Assembly: GCA_938017975.1 (NCBI GenBank)
Contig: CALIKQ010000038.1
Coordinates: 62,001 to 126,000 of the forward strand
From: an uncultured Pseudomonadales bacterium
GTDB lineage: Bacteria > Pseudomonadota > Gammaproteobacteria > Pseudomonadales > Azotimanducaceae
DNA: 64,000 nucleotides
Direction of reading: 5' to 3'
Within the stretch, counting starts at the first letter, position 1. Each line of letters starts with the position of its first letter. Shown piece by piece: positions 46,313 through 54,813 of the stretch. The notes under the pieces are model-generated. The model had not been told where the DNA came from. It did not search any database and saw only the letters and a list, made by a program, of their open reading frames with translations. The position numbers were made by a program, and so were the translations under genes.

Positions 46313-46876
46313 TCAACCCGATATCAAGCGTGTTCGCGCTAAGAATCCATCTGCAATGGTTTCTGCGCGCGCATTGAGCGGCTCGGATGCTTCAGCGGTG
46401 GCCAGCGCTGTGAACGCATTTGGGACTATAAAAAAATCGGGATAAACACTGGCGCCGATTCCCAAGAGGTAATTTGCAAGGTGGCTTGCAGCACGGATGC
46501 CACCAAGGCCACCAGGGCTGCTCGCACAAATGAGGCAGGGTTTGAATCTGAAGGGCGACAAATCCGGCTGCCCCTGTTGGTTCCGTGTCGCCCAGGTCAG
46601 CGTGTTGAGGAGCAGCGGCGGCATAAATCCATTGTATTCAGGACAACCGATAATCAGTCCGTCAGCACCTGCAAGTTTGGCGCGCAGTTCGGTGATCGCG
46701 TCAGGGAGTCCTTGCTCAGATTCAATGACTTGGCTGTAAATCGGCAGATCTAGATTTTCCCAACCGACCCGGTGGGTATCTTCCCCCAAGGATTGGAGTG
46801 CTGATTCGACCAGGGACACGGCACTGGCATTGAAGGATTTGGGTCGGTCGCTTCCAACGAGAGAGATGAGCGGCAC
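46313..46876 (-). CDS. NADPH-dependent FMN reductase family protein
   Basis: A 187-residue flavodoxin-like reductase. The N-terminus MPLISLVGSDRPKSFNASA corresponds to the phosphate-binding loop of the FMN_red family, GADGLIIGCPEYNGFMPPLLLNTLTWA is the family signature (PEYNxSxP-type), and ICASSPGGLGGIRAASHLANYLL is the second flavin-contact loop. These enzymes reduce FMN, quinones, chromate or azo dyes. The downstream 203-codon gene starts directly at its stop codon. It is divergent from the DUF35-thiolase operon. Confidence 0.88.
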   Translation of the reverse strand: MPLISLVGSDRPKSFNASAVSLVESALQSLGEDTHRVGWENLDLPIYSQVIESEQGLPDAITELRAKLAGADGLIIGCPEYNGFMPPLLLNTLTWATRNQQGQPDLSPFRFKPCLICASSPGGLGGIRAASHLANYLLGIGASVYPDFFIVPNAFTALATAEASEPLNARAETIADGFLARTRLISG

Positions 46877-46998
46877 GGTGCAGCGCCTCCTATTATTGTT
46901 GGGGTTTAATCATGTAACCGTCTAATCGTATCATTGATTGATTGCATCGATCTTCAAATTGTAATTAACCAGTCGCTATTATCGACATCGATCATCAA

Positions 46999-47015
46999 TA
47001 TCATTGGCAGTGATA
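46999..47015. promoter_or_regulatory. Palindrome in the reductase/DUF35 divergent promoter region
   Basis: TATCA (46999-47003) and TGATA (47011-47015) form a 5+7+5 dyad with an AT-rich surround containing several ATCGAT-like words (46947-46994). A TetR-type operator is conceivable. No -10/-35 pair is convincing, so the assignment is tentative. Confidence 0.3.
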
Positions 47016-47092
47016 GGCTTGAATATGGCTCGGCAGCCGGTTTATTGTAGTTTAGGATATTGGTTCTATTCGGTTTCAGCGTAGGGAAGCAT

Positions 47093-47533
47093 ATGTCAAA
47101 TCATAACGATGGAGTGGCGGCGAGTGGGCCCTTGCCGGTGGTGCCTTTTCTAAAGGGTGCGGACGGCCAGGACCCCTTCTTGGAAGGGCATGAGTGCGGT
47201 GGGTGCGGCGCAATTTTTTTGGGAGCGCGTACGACGTGTTCAAAGTGTGGTGCCAGGGATCAGATGGTGGCCAAGCGGCTTTCAAATCAGGGAAAACTGT
47301 ATTCCTACAGCATTGTGTTTAGAAGCTTTCCTGGCATTGAAGTGCCTTACATTTCTGCGATCGTTGACCTCGAGGGTGGAGGAACCGTTAAGGGTAATTT
47401 GATCGGTATAGAACCTGATCCCTCTCACTTGAGTTTTGATATGCCGGTGGAGGTCGTTTTTGCCGATGCCTTAGGACGAAAAGACGCAGACGGGAACAGT
47501 TATTTGAGTTATTTCTTTAAACCAGCCGCTTAG
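47093..47533 (+). CDS. DUF35 zinc-ribbon/OB-fold protein
   Basis: About 146 residues from ATG 47093 (AGGGAAG upstream). A zinc ribbon with two CxxC pairs (GHECGGCGAIF; TTCSKCGARDQ) is followed by an OB-fold (GKLYSYSIVFRSFPGIEVPY; VEVVFADALGRKDADGNSY). DUF35 proteins pair with SCP-x/Ltp-type thiolases or hydratases, as in the ChsH2-Ltp2 aldolase complex of steroid side-chain degradation, where the OB domain completes the partner. The thiolase gene starts 15 bases after the stop, so a two-subunit complex is inferred. Confidence 0.87.
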   Translation: MSNHNDGVAASGPLPVVPFLKGADGQDPFLEGHECGGCGAIFLGARTTCSKCGARDQMVAKRLSNQGKLYSYSIVFRSFPGIEVPYISAIVDLEGGGTVKGNLIGIEPDPSHLSFDMPVEVVFADALGRKDADGNSYLSYFFKPAA

Positions 47534-47548
47534 GCTAGGGAGCGCAAT

Positions 47549-48691
47549 ATGAGCGATGTATATGTAGTTGGCGTTGATATGATTAAATTTGGTCGATTTC
47601 CGGATCGAACCGTACCTCAGATCGGGGCGGAGTCTGCGTTGTTGGCGCTGGATGATGCTGGCCTAACGATCCAAGACATGCAAGCCCTCTACTGCGGTAA
47701 TCTGGGGCAAGCCAATGCCATGGTGGGACAGAGAATCCTTCAGGAAATTGGCCAGACCGGTGTTGCCGTCGTTAACTGCGCCAATGCCTGCGCGACCGGT
47801 GCGACTGCTTTTAGAGAGGCGTGGATGTCAATTAAGGCGGGCGTCTACGACTGCGTGCTTGCAGTGGGTGTTGAGCAAATGGGTAAAGGTTTGCTCGGCG
47901 GTGCAGGTGGCGGTGCGGGTATACCCAAAGAGGGGCTTCTGGGCTCTGGAACTATGCCGGCTGTATTCGCTGAAGCAGGTATGGAGCACGCGAGACATTA
48001 CGGTACAACCTTCGAGCAGTTCGCGAAGGTCTCTGTTAAAAACCACCATCATTCAACCCTAAACCCCAAGGCGATGTACCAAATCGAAACGCCTCTGGAA
48101 ACGGTAATGAATGCTGAGATGATTTCTTACCCGAACACAAAACTCATGTGCTCGGTCAATGTTGATGGTTCGGCTGCCGCTGTATTGGTCTCTGAGAAGA
48201 AAGCCAAGGAGCTCGGTATGCAAAGGGCTGTGAGGATCAAAGCGTCGGTTTTAGCCAGTGACCCCTTTACCGACCGTGATTTGGTCATGCCAGATGTTAA
48301 TGCGGTCACACGCATTGCGGCTAAACAGGCTTACGAGATGGCTGGTTTAGGTGCTGACGACATCGATTTAGTTGAATTGCACGATTGTTTTGCAACCGCT
48401 GAAATTCTGCATTACGAGAACCTAGGGCTCTGTGCAGACGGAGAAGCGGGTCGCATGATTGACGATGGCGAGGTGGCGCTCGGAGGTCGTGTCCCTGTGA
48501 ATGTGAGCGGTGGATTGCTTTCTAAAGGCCACCCCTTGGGGGCGACGGGGATTGCGAATATCTACGAGGTTTGCACGCACCTGAGAGGGGAGGCTGGCGG
48601 GCGTCAAGTAGAGGGCGCTCGAATTGGCCTGACCCATGTGATCGGACTAGGTTCGGCGTGTGGGATTCACATACTTGAGAAAGTTGCTTGA
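47549..48691 (+). CDS. SCP-x-type thiolase / lipid-transfer family protein
   Basis: A 380-residue thiolase-superfamily enzyme. The nucleophilic-Cys region is VVNCANACATGATAFREA, VELHDCFATAEILHYENLG the central helix region, and GGLLSKGHPLGATGIANIYE carries the conserved His. The ending HVIGLGSACGIHILEK has the second Cys in a GSACG context. This is the sterol-carrier/Ltp type rather than FadA-like. With the DUF35 partner it may act as acetoacetyl/3-ketoacyl-CoA thiolase or as a retro-aldolase on branched or steroid acyl-CoAs. The substrate is unknown. A strong intrinsic terminator follows. Confidence 0.9.
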   Translation: MSDVYVVGVDMIKFGRFPDRTVPQIGAESALLALDDAGLTIQDMQALYCGNLGQANAMVGQRILQEIGQTGVAVVNCANACATGATAFREAWMSIKAGVYDCVLAVGVEQMGKGLLGGAGGGAGIPKEGLLGSGTMPAVFAEAGMEHARHYGTTFEQFAKVSVKNHHHSTLNPKAMYQIETPLETVMNAEMISYPNTKLMCSVNVDGSAAAVLVSEKKAKELGMQRAVRIKASVLASDPFTDRDLVMPDVNAVTRIAAKQAYEMAGLGADDIDLVELHDCFATAEILHYENLGLCADGEAGRMIDDGEVALGGRVPVNVSGGLLSKGHPLGATGIANIYEVCTHLRGEAGGRQVEGARIGLTHVIGLGSACGIHILEKVA

Positions 48692-48707
48692 ATACAGGAC
48701 TTGATTG

Positions 48708-48736
48708 AAAGGGCCGGGTATAACCCGGCCTTTTTT
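48708..48736 (+). terminator. Intrinsic terminator after the thiolase gene
   Basis: GGCCGGGT (48712-48719), a 3-base loop and ACCCGGCC (48723-48730), flanked by AAA(G) and a run of six T. The flanking A/T bases extend the stem. It ends the DUF35-thiolase unit and lies just ahead of the next ribosome-binding site. Confidence 0.93.
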
Positions 48737-48751
48737 GTGCAGGAGAAGATG

Positions 48752-49237
48752 ATGCGGATCGGCGTTGTGAGCGATACCCATAATAATTTAAAAAACTGCC
48801 GTCGTATTGTTGAGATTTTTAATGAGGCAGACGTAGAACTCGTTGTGCATACTGGTGACGTCACACAGGCAAAAACGCTGGATGTCTTTGCGGGTCTTGC
48901 AATGCCCCTGATGGGCGTCTTTGGCAATAATGATCAGGAGAGAGAGGCGCTTGGGTCTGCGATTACACAGCATCAATTTGAATTTCGCGAGCCACCTTGG
49001 ATATTTAATCTGGCAGGTCGATCCATTTGTTTGGTGCATGACCCGTTAGAATTCCCTACATCAGGAGCGCACCATTTCGATTTGAGGTTGCATGGCCATA
49101 CTCATTTGTACTGCGAGGATCGAGTGGCTGGGCAGCTGACATTTAATCCCGGGGAGTGCGCTGGCATGATGCTTGGTCTGAATGCCGTTGGCGTAGTGGA
49201 CCTCTCTACCTTAACGTCCGAGGTGATGAAGTTTTGA
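48752..49237 (+). CDS. YfcE/MJ0936-type metallophosphoesterase
   Basis: About 161 residues from ATG 48752, chosen over 48749 because AGGAG then has a six-base spacer. Metal-site motifs: VVSDTHNN, VHTGDVTQ, GNNDQE, HDPLEFP and RLHGHTHLY. It belongs to the small calcineurin-like phosphodiesterases (YfcE in E. coli cleaves synthetic phosphodiesters; the natural substrate is unknown). The start codon of the DUF1285 gene overlaps its stop (TTGA), giving an operon with two further genes. Confidence 0.86.
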   Translation: MRIGVVSDTHNNLKNCRRIVEIFNEADVELVVHTGDVTQAKTLDVFAGLAMPLMGVFGNNDQEREALGSAITQHQFEFREPPWIFNLAGRSICLVHDPLEFPTSGAHHFDLRLHGHTHLYCEDRVAGQLTFNPGECAGMMLGLNAVGVVDLSTLTSEVMKF

Positions 49238-49809
49238 GCGAGGAGCTGCCCCCAGCTTACGGTCTCTTGTCAGAGCTCTCACTCGTAGATGCGAGTGCTC
49301 CGCCACCGATTGATCGGTGGAATCCAGAGCGGCGATATCCAATTGATATGATCATTAATGAAAAAGGCGAGTGGTTTTATCAAGGTTCGGTGATCGCGAG
49401 ACCGCGATTAGTGCGCCTTTTTGCAAGTGTTTTGAAACGAATCGATGAGGCTTATTACCTGGTGACCCCAAGCGAGGCTTGTCAAATAGACGTCGCGGAT
49501 GCTCCCTTCATAGGGATAGGACTAACCAGCAGGGGTTCAGGTCGTGATCAAGCCTTAGCATTGCTAACGAATGTGGGTGATGAGGTCGAAATCAGTGTCG
49601 AGCATCCATTGCGCTTTCGTGAACGAGCGGGAGTCCTCATTCCTTATGTGCAAATTCGGCAGGGTCTCGAAGCCAAGTTGAATCGAAACACCTACTACGA
49701 CCTCATGCATTACCTCAATGAGCCCGGGGCGGAGACGGAGTCTGAGCTGTCTGGGATTTGGAGTAAGGGCATGTATTTCGAAATAGCTCCGCAAGATGTT
49801 GATCGTTGA
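49234..49809 (+). CDS. DUF1285 family protein
   Basis: About 191 residues from TTG at 49234, which overlaps the phosphoesterase stop; a longer frame from 49156 would run back through that gene and lacks family similarity. DUF1285 hallmarks: PPIDRWNPERRYPIDMIINEKG, GEWFYQGSVIARPRLVRLFAS and YYLVTPSEACQIDVADAPFI. Function is unknown; the C-terminal HPLRFRERAGVLIPYVQIRQ is also typical. It overlaps the next gene by 14 bases. This family is common in marine and soil proteobacteria. Confidence 0.85.
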   Translation: MSEELPPAYGLLSELSLVDASAPPPIDRWNPERRYPIDMIINEKGEWFYQGSVIARPRLVRLFASVLKRIDEAYYLVTPSEACQIDVADAPFIGIGLTSRGSGRDQALALLTNVGDEVEISVEHPLRFRERAGVLIPYVQIRQGLEAKLNRNTYYDLMHYLNEPGAETESELSGIWSKGMYFEIAPQDVDR

Positions 49810-50368
49810 GCCGCCTTCCAAGCAAGCGATGTTGAAATTGTTGCGCGACCTGGTCGACGGCGATCAAGATCGCAAAACGGTGTTTAGTTGGCAGCAAGCA
49901 TTGGTTGCCCAGTATGGCTGGGAGATTCCTCTGACGGTCGCTGAAGGTTATTGGTATTTTTATAGTCTTGGTGCTTTGCTCGACACGACCTATTTTGGCG
50001 AACCACTTTTGCGTGATGAAGATCTATTTGAATACCGCCTCGACCTTGAAGGCATCACCTGCAGCGAACGGATCGGAGGCATTGTCCGGTATCGAGCGCA
50101 TCAGAGGCCCGGCCAAGATTTGATGTGGCCGCTCTTTGAGTGTGCTCGGACGGGGAAAGGCCTTAATGAACTGGGGTTTCAGTCCGTGCGGGGTGTCTTT
50201 GAAAAAAGAGATGCCGTAGTCGAGCAACTCACATTGATGATCGGAACTCAGCATTTTCTGGTATTGACCCACCCAGATGACCCCGAGGGGAAGATCTATG
50301 TTTTGGGTGAGACACGCTCCCAAACCGAACTGCCCATGATCATTGAAGCGCTCGGATTGAGGCAATAA
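49796..50368 (+). CDS. Hypothetical protein coupled to DUF1285
   Basis: A 190-residue cytosolic protein with no membrane segment. The N-terminal part is helical and charged (KQAMLKLLRDLVDGDQDRKT), with a YWYFYSLGALLDTTYFGEPLLRDEDLFEYRLDLEG region in mid-protein and a second small alpha/beta part (GTQHFLVLTHPDDPEGKIYVLGETRSQTE). I do not recognise a family. Its 14-base overlap with DUF1285 and shared strand imply joint expression and perhaps interaction. The stop is 34 bases from the convergent ETF-QO stop. Confidence 0.65.
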   Translation: MLIVEPPSKQAMLKLLRDLVDGDQDRKTVFSWQQALVAQYGWEIPLTVAEGYWYFYSLGALLDTTYFGEPLLRDEDLFEYRLDLEGITCSERIGGIVRYRAHQRPGQDLMWPLFECARTGKGLNELGFQSVRGVFEKRDAVVEQLTLMIGTQHFLVLTHPDDPEGKIYVLGETRSQTELPMIIEALGLRQ

Positions 50369-50402
50369 CGATGTGCCCCTGCTGAAGTTTTATTGAGCTG
50401 GG

Positions 50403-52061
50403 CTACATGTTCCCGTAATTCGGCCCGCCCATCCCCTCTGGGACAACCCAATTGATGTTTTGAGAAGGGTCTTTGATGTCGCAAGTTTTGCAATGAATGC
50501 AGTTCTGCGCATTGATTTGAAATCTTGGCCCTTCCGGCTCTTCAACAATTTCATAAACGCCGGCTGGGCAATAGCGCTGTGCAGGCTCGTCATATTTGGG
50601 CAGATTCACCGAAATGGGGATGCTGGCATCCTTGAGCGTAAGATGGCACGGCTGATCCTCCTCGTGCGATGTGTTGGTGAGGAAGACGCTGCTGAGTTTG
50701 TCGAAGGTTATGACACCGTCAGGTTTTGGATAGTCCGGACGTTTGCATGATGACTGGTCCTTCAGTTTCGCGTAATCAGGCTTTGGGTCTGTCCAAGTAA
50801 AAGGCAGTTTGCCTCTAAAAATATACTGATCAACCCATGCAAACATGGCTCCGAGCAACATTCCAAATTTGTGTTGCGCAGGCATGATGTTGCGCGCTGA
50901 ATGTAATTCTTCGTAAAGCCAAGAAGCTTCATAAAGCTCCGTATATCGCGTCAACGCTTCTCGACCTTCTGAACCGTTGGACAGTGCCTCAAAAACAGCT
51001 TCTGCGGCGAGCATGCCCGATTTCATAGCCGTGTGAGTACCTTTTTGCTTTAGATTGTTTAAAAAACCTGCATCGTCGCCGACCAGCAGTCCACCAGGCA
51101 CGATTAATTTTGGCAGAGCTTGAAAGCCTCCCTTGACCACGGCACGAGCACCGTAGGCGATACGTTTTCCGCCCTCTAAGGTCTTTCTGATTAACTTGTG
51201 CTGTTTAAAGCGTTGGAATTCATCAAAAGGGGATAGATGCGGGTTGCTGTAGCCTAGATCAACGATCAGGCCGATTGCGACCTGGTTATTTTCAAGATGA
51301 TACAAGTAGGAGCCACCAAGCGTGCCTCCGGGCCCAAAATCAAGCGGCCACCCCACAGTATGAACAACTTTCCCAGGTTGATGCTGGCTCGGGTCGACGT
51401 CCCAGACCTCCTTAAAGCCAATGCCGTAGTGTTGAGTATCGGAGTTGGCATCCAGATTGAATTTAGCGATCAACTGCTTCCCGAGATGGCCTCGGCAGCC
51501 CTCCGCGAACAGGGTGTATCGAGCGTGAAGTTCATAGCCTGGGACATAGCTTCCTTTTTGCTCGCCGTTTGCATCAACGCCCATATCACCCGTAGCGATG
51601 CCTTTTATCGAGCCATCTTCGTGATAAAGAATTTCGCTCGCTGCGAATCCGGGAAAAATGTTTACGCCAAGTGCTTCGGCTTGCTCGCCCAGCCATCGAC
51701 ATAGATTTGCCAGACTAGTGGCGTAGTTGCCCTCATTGTGTAGGGCGCTAGGCACGAACAGGGAAGGCAGACGCATGCCTTGATGATCATCAGCCAGCAG
51801 GTAAACGTCATCAGCGGTAACAGGGTTCGTCAATGGGGCACCCATATCCCTCCAATCGGGAAATAATTCATTGAGCGCCGTGGGTTCCACAACAGCGCCG
51901 GACAAAATATGTGCGCCAATCTCTGAGCCCTTCTCTACTAGGCAGACTGAGAGCTCTTGATCCGCGGCAATGGCGAGTTGGGAAAACTTGATTGCGGCAC
52001 TGAGACCAGCTGGTCCGCCACCTACAATCACCACGTCAAATTCCATTGATTCGCGTTCCAT
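50403..52061 (-). CDS. Electron transfer flavoprotein-ubiquinone oxidoreductase
   Basis: ETF-QO passes electrons from reduced ETF to ubiquinone at the inner face of the cytoplasmic membrane. About 552 residues from the ATG at 52061, with GAGGAAGGA upstream. FAD-binding motif: VVIVGGGPAGLSAAI; ubiquinone and FAD contacts follow; the C-terminal [4Fe-4S] ligands are in CPAGVYEI and NCIHCKTCDIKDP, with the final GGPNYGNM. Start at 52157 would add 32 residues without family character. It is divergent from etfBA and completes the chain from the acyl-CoA dehydrogenases to the quinone pool. Confidence 0.97.
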   Translation of the reverse strand: MERESMEFDVVIVGGGPAGLSAAIKFSQLAIAADQELSVCLVEKGSEIGAHILSGAVVEPTALNELFPDWRDMGAPLTNPVTADDVYLLADDHQGMRLPSLFVPSALHNEGNYATSLANLCRWLGEQAEALGVNIFPGFAASEILYHEDGSIKGIATGDMGVDANGEQKGSYVPGYELHARYTLFAEGCRGHLGKQLIAKFNLDANSDTQHYGIGFKEVWDVDPSQHQPGKVVHTVGWPLDFGPGGTLGGSYLYHLENNQVAIGLIVDLGYSNPHLSPFDEFQRFKQHKLIRKTLEGGKRIAYGARAVVKGGFQALPKLIVPGGLLVGDDAGFLNNLKQKGTHTAMKSGMLAAEAVFEALSNGSEGREALTRYTELYEASWLYEELHSARNIMPAQHKFGMLLGAMFAWVDQYIFRGKLPFTWTDPKPDYAKLKDQSSCKRPDYPKPDGVITFDKLSSVFLTNTSHEEDQPCHLTLKDASIPISVNLPKYDEPAQRYCPAGVYEIVEEPEGPRFQINAQNCIHCKTCDIKDPSQNINWVVPEGMGGPNYGNM

Positions 52062-52245
52062 GGGTCCTTCCTCTATTCGGGGCAATGTTGAGGCCGCTAT
52101 TGTAAGAAATGTCAGGGGCGAAGGGAAATCAAGGTGCAAGCAAAAAGCATCGATCAATGTCGGTGATTGTCAGTGATAAGACCCAAGAAGCTGTAAAAAC
52201 AGTAGGTTGAGTCACATTAGCGACCTGCTAGGCTGTTCAGTAAGC

Positions 52246-52274
52246 TTGTAAAAACGATGTTAAAACGGCAGAAT
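52246..52274 (+). promoter_or_regulatory. Possible sigma70 promoter for etfBA
   Basis: TTGTAA at 52246-52251 and CAGAAT at 52269-52274 with a 17-base spacer, about 76 bases before the etfB start. The -10 is moderate. No acyl-CoA-responsive operator was recognised. Confidence 0.4.
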
Positions 52275-52350
52275 ACGCTCCTTCAAAATACGCCAGAGAC
52301 TCGTGGACCGAGGGGCTGGAACAATTTTTTTCACAAAGCAGAGGATGTCC

Positions 52351-53103
52351 ATGAAAATTCTGGTTACAGCCAAGCGCGTGGTGGATTACAACGTCAATAT
52401 TCGAGTTTTGGCGGATCAATCCGGCGTGGATCTTAATAACGTTAAAATGTCGGTAAATCCTTTTGACGAGATAGCGATTGAAGAAGCCGTGCGGCTCAAG
52501 GAAGCGGGCAAGGCCGAGGAAGTCGTGGTCGTTTCAGTGGGCGCGACCCAATGCCAAGAACAGCTCAGAACAGCCCTGGCCTTGGGTGCAGATCGCGGAA
52601 TCTTAGTGGAAAGCGATGAGGACATGCAGCCGCTGGGTATCGCAAAAGTGCTCAAAGCAGTGATCGATAAGGAAGCCCCTAAACTCGTGATTACTGGAAA
52701 ACAGGCAATCGATGGCGATAATTCGCAGACCGGCCAAATGCTGGCCGCGCTGGCAGGACTTTCTCAAGCGACCTTTGCCTCTGAGATAGAGCTTGGTGAT
52801 GACTCGGCGACAGTGACCCGAGAAATAGATGGCGGTCTAGAGACGATCACAGTAAAGCTGCCTGCGGTAGTAACAACTGATTTGAGGCTGAATGAGCCAC
52901 GATATGCCTCTTTGCCAAATATCATGAAGGCGAAAAAGAAGCCTATCGATGTCATGACGCCCGCAGACCTTGGCGTCGATGTCGCGCCTCGAGTCAAAAC
53001 CCTTAAAGTCGAGCCACCTGCGGATCGAGCCGCCGGTATCAAGGTCGAATCGGTAGAAGAGTTGGTTGATAAATTACGAAATGAAGCGAAGGTGATCTCA
53101 TGA
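52351..53103 (+). CDS. etfB: Electron transfer flavoprotein beta subunit
   Basis: EtfB binds AMP and partners with the FAD-carrying alpha subunit to accept electrons from acyl-CoA dehydrogenases. 250 residues from ATG 52351, matching the family start [15 protein letters not shown]; an in-frame ATG two codons earlier is also possible. The family signature [21 protein letters not shown] and [19 protein letters not shown] are present, with the recognition loop near [20 protein letters not shown]. The stop overlaps etfA by four bases (ATGA). Good AGAGGA ribosome-binding site. Confidence 0.97.
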   Translation: MKILVTAKRVVDYNVNIRVLADQSGVDLNNVKMSVNPFDEIAIEEAVRLKEAGKAEEVVVVSVGATQCQEQLRTALALGADRGILVESDEDMQPLGIAKVLKAVIDKEAPKLVITGKQAIDGDNSQTGQMLAALAGLSQATFASEIELGDDSATVTREIDGGLETITVKLPAVVTTDLRLNEPRYASLPNIMKAKKKPIDVMTPADLGVDVAPRVKTLKVEPPADRAAGIKVESVEELVDKLRNEAKVIS

Positions 53104-54029
53104 GTCTTTTAGTTGTTGCTGAACACGATCAAAACACGATCAAAGTCCCTACTCGGGTCGCTGTTGCCGCTGCTCAAGCCATTGGCGGTGAGATTCACTT
53201 ACTCGTAGCGGGAGAAGGGTGTCAGGGTGCGATTGATGCAGCTGCTCAGATAGACGGCGTTACGAAGGTTTTGGCAGTTGACCACGCGAACTATGGGCAT
53301 GCATTGGCTGAAGAAATGTCTGCTTTGATTGTTTCTCTAGCAGAAGGGTACACCCATATTTTGACGGCGACGACCACGTCGGGGAAAAATTACATGCCCC
53401 GGGTCGCAGCGTTGCTGGATGTGGCTCAGATTTCAGACATTATGGCGGTGGAGTCGGCGGACACCTTTAAACGGCCAATTTACGCAGGTAATGCGATCGC
53501 GACGGTTCAGAGTTCAGATGCCGTTAAGGTGCTGACAGTGCGGGGCACCGCCTTTGACCCAGTCAGCGCCGAAGGCGGCAGCGCGAGCGTTGAGGTCCGA
53601 GAGGGACCGGCATCTGCAGAACTATCAACCTGGGTGAGAGAGGATGTCGTTGTTCTGGAGCGTCCAGAGCTGACGGCCGCGAGTATCATTGTTTCTGGCG
53701 GCCGCGGCATGCAAAACGGAGAAAACTTCGCGATGCTCGAAAGCGTTGCTGATAAGTTAGGTGCTGCAATAGGGGCTTCCCGCGCCGCCGTAGATGCGGG
53801 TTTTGTACCCAATGATATGCAAGTGGGTCAAACGGGAAAAATTGTCGCGCCGGATCTATACATTGCTGTTGGCATCAGCGGAGCAATCCAGCATTTAGCT
53901 GGGATGAAAGACAGCAAGGTGATTGTGGCGATTAATAAAGATGAGGATGCGCCCATCTTTCAAGTGGCTGATTACGGTTTGGTTGCTGACTTGTTTAAAG
54001 CGGTGCCAGAGTTGGACAGTCAACTTTAG
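53100..54029 (+). CDS. etfA: Electron transfer flavoprotein alpha subunit
   Basis: EtfA carries FAD. 309 residues with the C-terminal FAD-binding domain: [57 protein letters not shown] and [20 protein letters not shown], all in the usual order. The N-terminal domain begins [18 protein letters not shown]. It follows etfB with an ATGA overlap and is ended by a strong terminator. Partner enzymes in the window are the two acyl-CoA dehydrogenases and the ETF-QO. Confidence 0.97.
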   Translation: MSLLVVAEHDQNTIKVPTRVAVAAAQAIGGEIHLLVAGEGCQGAIDAAAQIDGVTKVLAVDHANYGHALAEEMSALIVSLAEGYTHILTATTTSGKNYMPRVAALLDVAQISDIMAVESADTFKRPIYAGNAIATVQSSDAVKVLTVRGTAFDPVSAEGGSASVEVREGPASAELSTWVREDVVVLERPELTAASIIVSGGRGMQNGENFAMLESVADKLGAAIGASRAAVDAGFVPNDMQVGQTGKIVAPDLYIAVGISGAIQHLAGMKDSKVIVAINKDEDAPIFQVADYGLVADLFKAVPELDSQL

Positions 54030-54140
54030 GTCTCAAAAACTGAACTGGAGTTTCGGCGCCTATGAGTGATTAGCGGCGTTACAAATCCAGTACCTTCAAA
54101 GCCTCTCAGAGCAATGGGTTAGTTCAGAGGGTGGGGTAAG

Positions 54141-54171
54141 AAAGCCGATTGGAAACAATCGGTTTTTTTTT
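54141..54171 (+). terminator. Intrinsic terminator after etfA
   Basis: CCGATTG (54145-54151), a GAAA tetraloop and CAATCGG (54156-54162), followed by nine T. A textbook Rho-independent terminator, between convergent etfA and the alkyltransferase gene. Confidence 0.94.
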
Positions 54172-54234
54172 GCGGTAGCCGGCGTCATCCGCTGAGGCTT
54201 TGAAGTGAAATCGAGCAGCTACGGTTTCGTGAAG

Positions 54235-54813
54235 CTATTGAGCCGTTAAGCGCTCCATTGCGAGAATTTTTTGCTTACGCGCAACATGCCATCGATAGCC
54301 TCCCAGACCACCATCTGCTCTGACGACCCGGTGGCATGGAACGAGGAGTGCGATTGGGTTACGCCCACACGCTGAAGCCACCGCCCGAATCGCCTGGGGG
54401 TATCCTGCGACCTCGGCCAAATGTTTGTAGGTCCAAGTAAGACCTCTTGGTATATCACAAATGGCTTTCCAAACTGCAAGTTCGAGGGAGCTCCCTGTGG
54501 GCTTCAAGGGTACGTCTTCGCCAGTGTGCTGAGGCCCATCTGCGAGTAGGGTAGCGGCCTTTTCAAGCCATGCTTTGCCAGGATTTTGAGGGCGATTAGC
54601 CGCCGATAGGAACAGTTCGCTCGTCGCAGGATCAGCGGCGTCGACCTTCAACAGGGCTTTTAGGTTCAACCAATCATGATCGGGTGCATCGCTGATCGAT
54701 ATCGCGCGAACACCCTGATCCGAAAAGGCCATCGACAGCCAGCCCATATCTGTGGCGCGTTCAAGACAAGCGACGCGATCGGGCTTGGCTATCTTCGCCT
54801 TTATCTTAGCCAT
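54235..54813 (-). CDS. ogt: Methylated-DNA-protein-cysteine methyltransferase (Ogt/Ada C-terminal type)
   Basis: Removes alkyl groups from O6-alkylguanine onto its own cysteine. 192 residues. The acceptor Cys is in IALLVPCHRVVRADGGLGGYRW, with the preceding helix-turn-helix YKHLAEVAGYPQAIRAVASACGRNP; the N-terminal 90 residues form the degenerate RNase-H-like domain (FSDQGVRAISISD). There is no Ada N-terminal domain or AraC region, so it is an Ogt-type enzyme. The start overlaps the cysteine synthase stop by eight bases, so it is translated as the last gene of a minus-strand operon. Confidence 0.93.
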   Translation of the reverse strand: MAKIKAKIAKPDRVACLERATDMGWLSMAFSDQGVRAISISDAPDHDWLNLKALLKVDAADPATSELFLSAANRPQNPGKAWLEKAATLLADGPQHTGEDVPLKPTGSSLELAVWKAICDIPRGLTWTYKHLAEVAGYPQAIRAVASACGRNPIALLVPCHRVVRADGGLGGYRWHVARKQKILAMERLTAQ

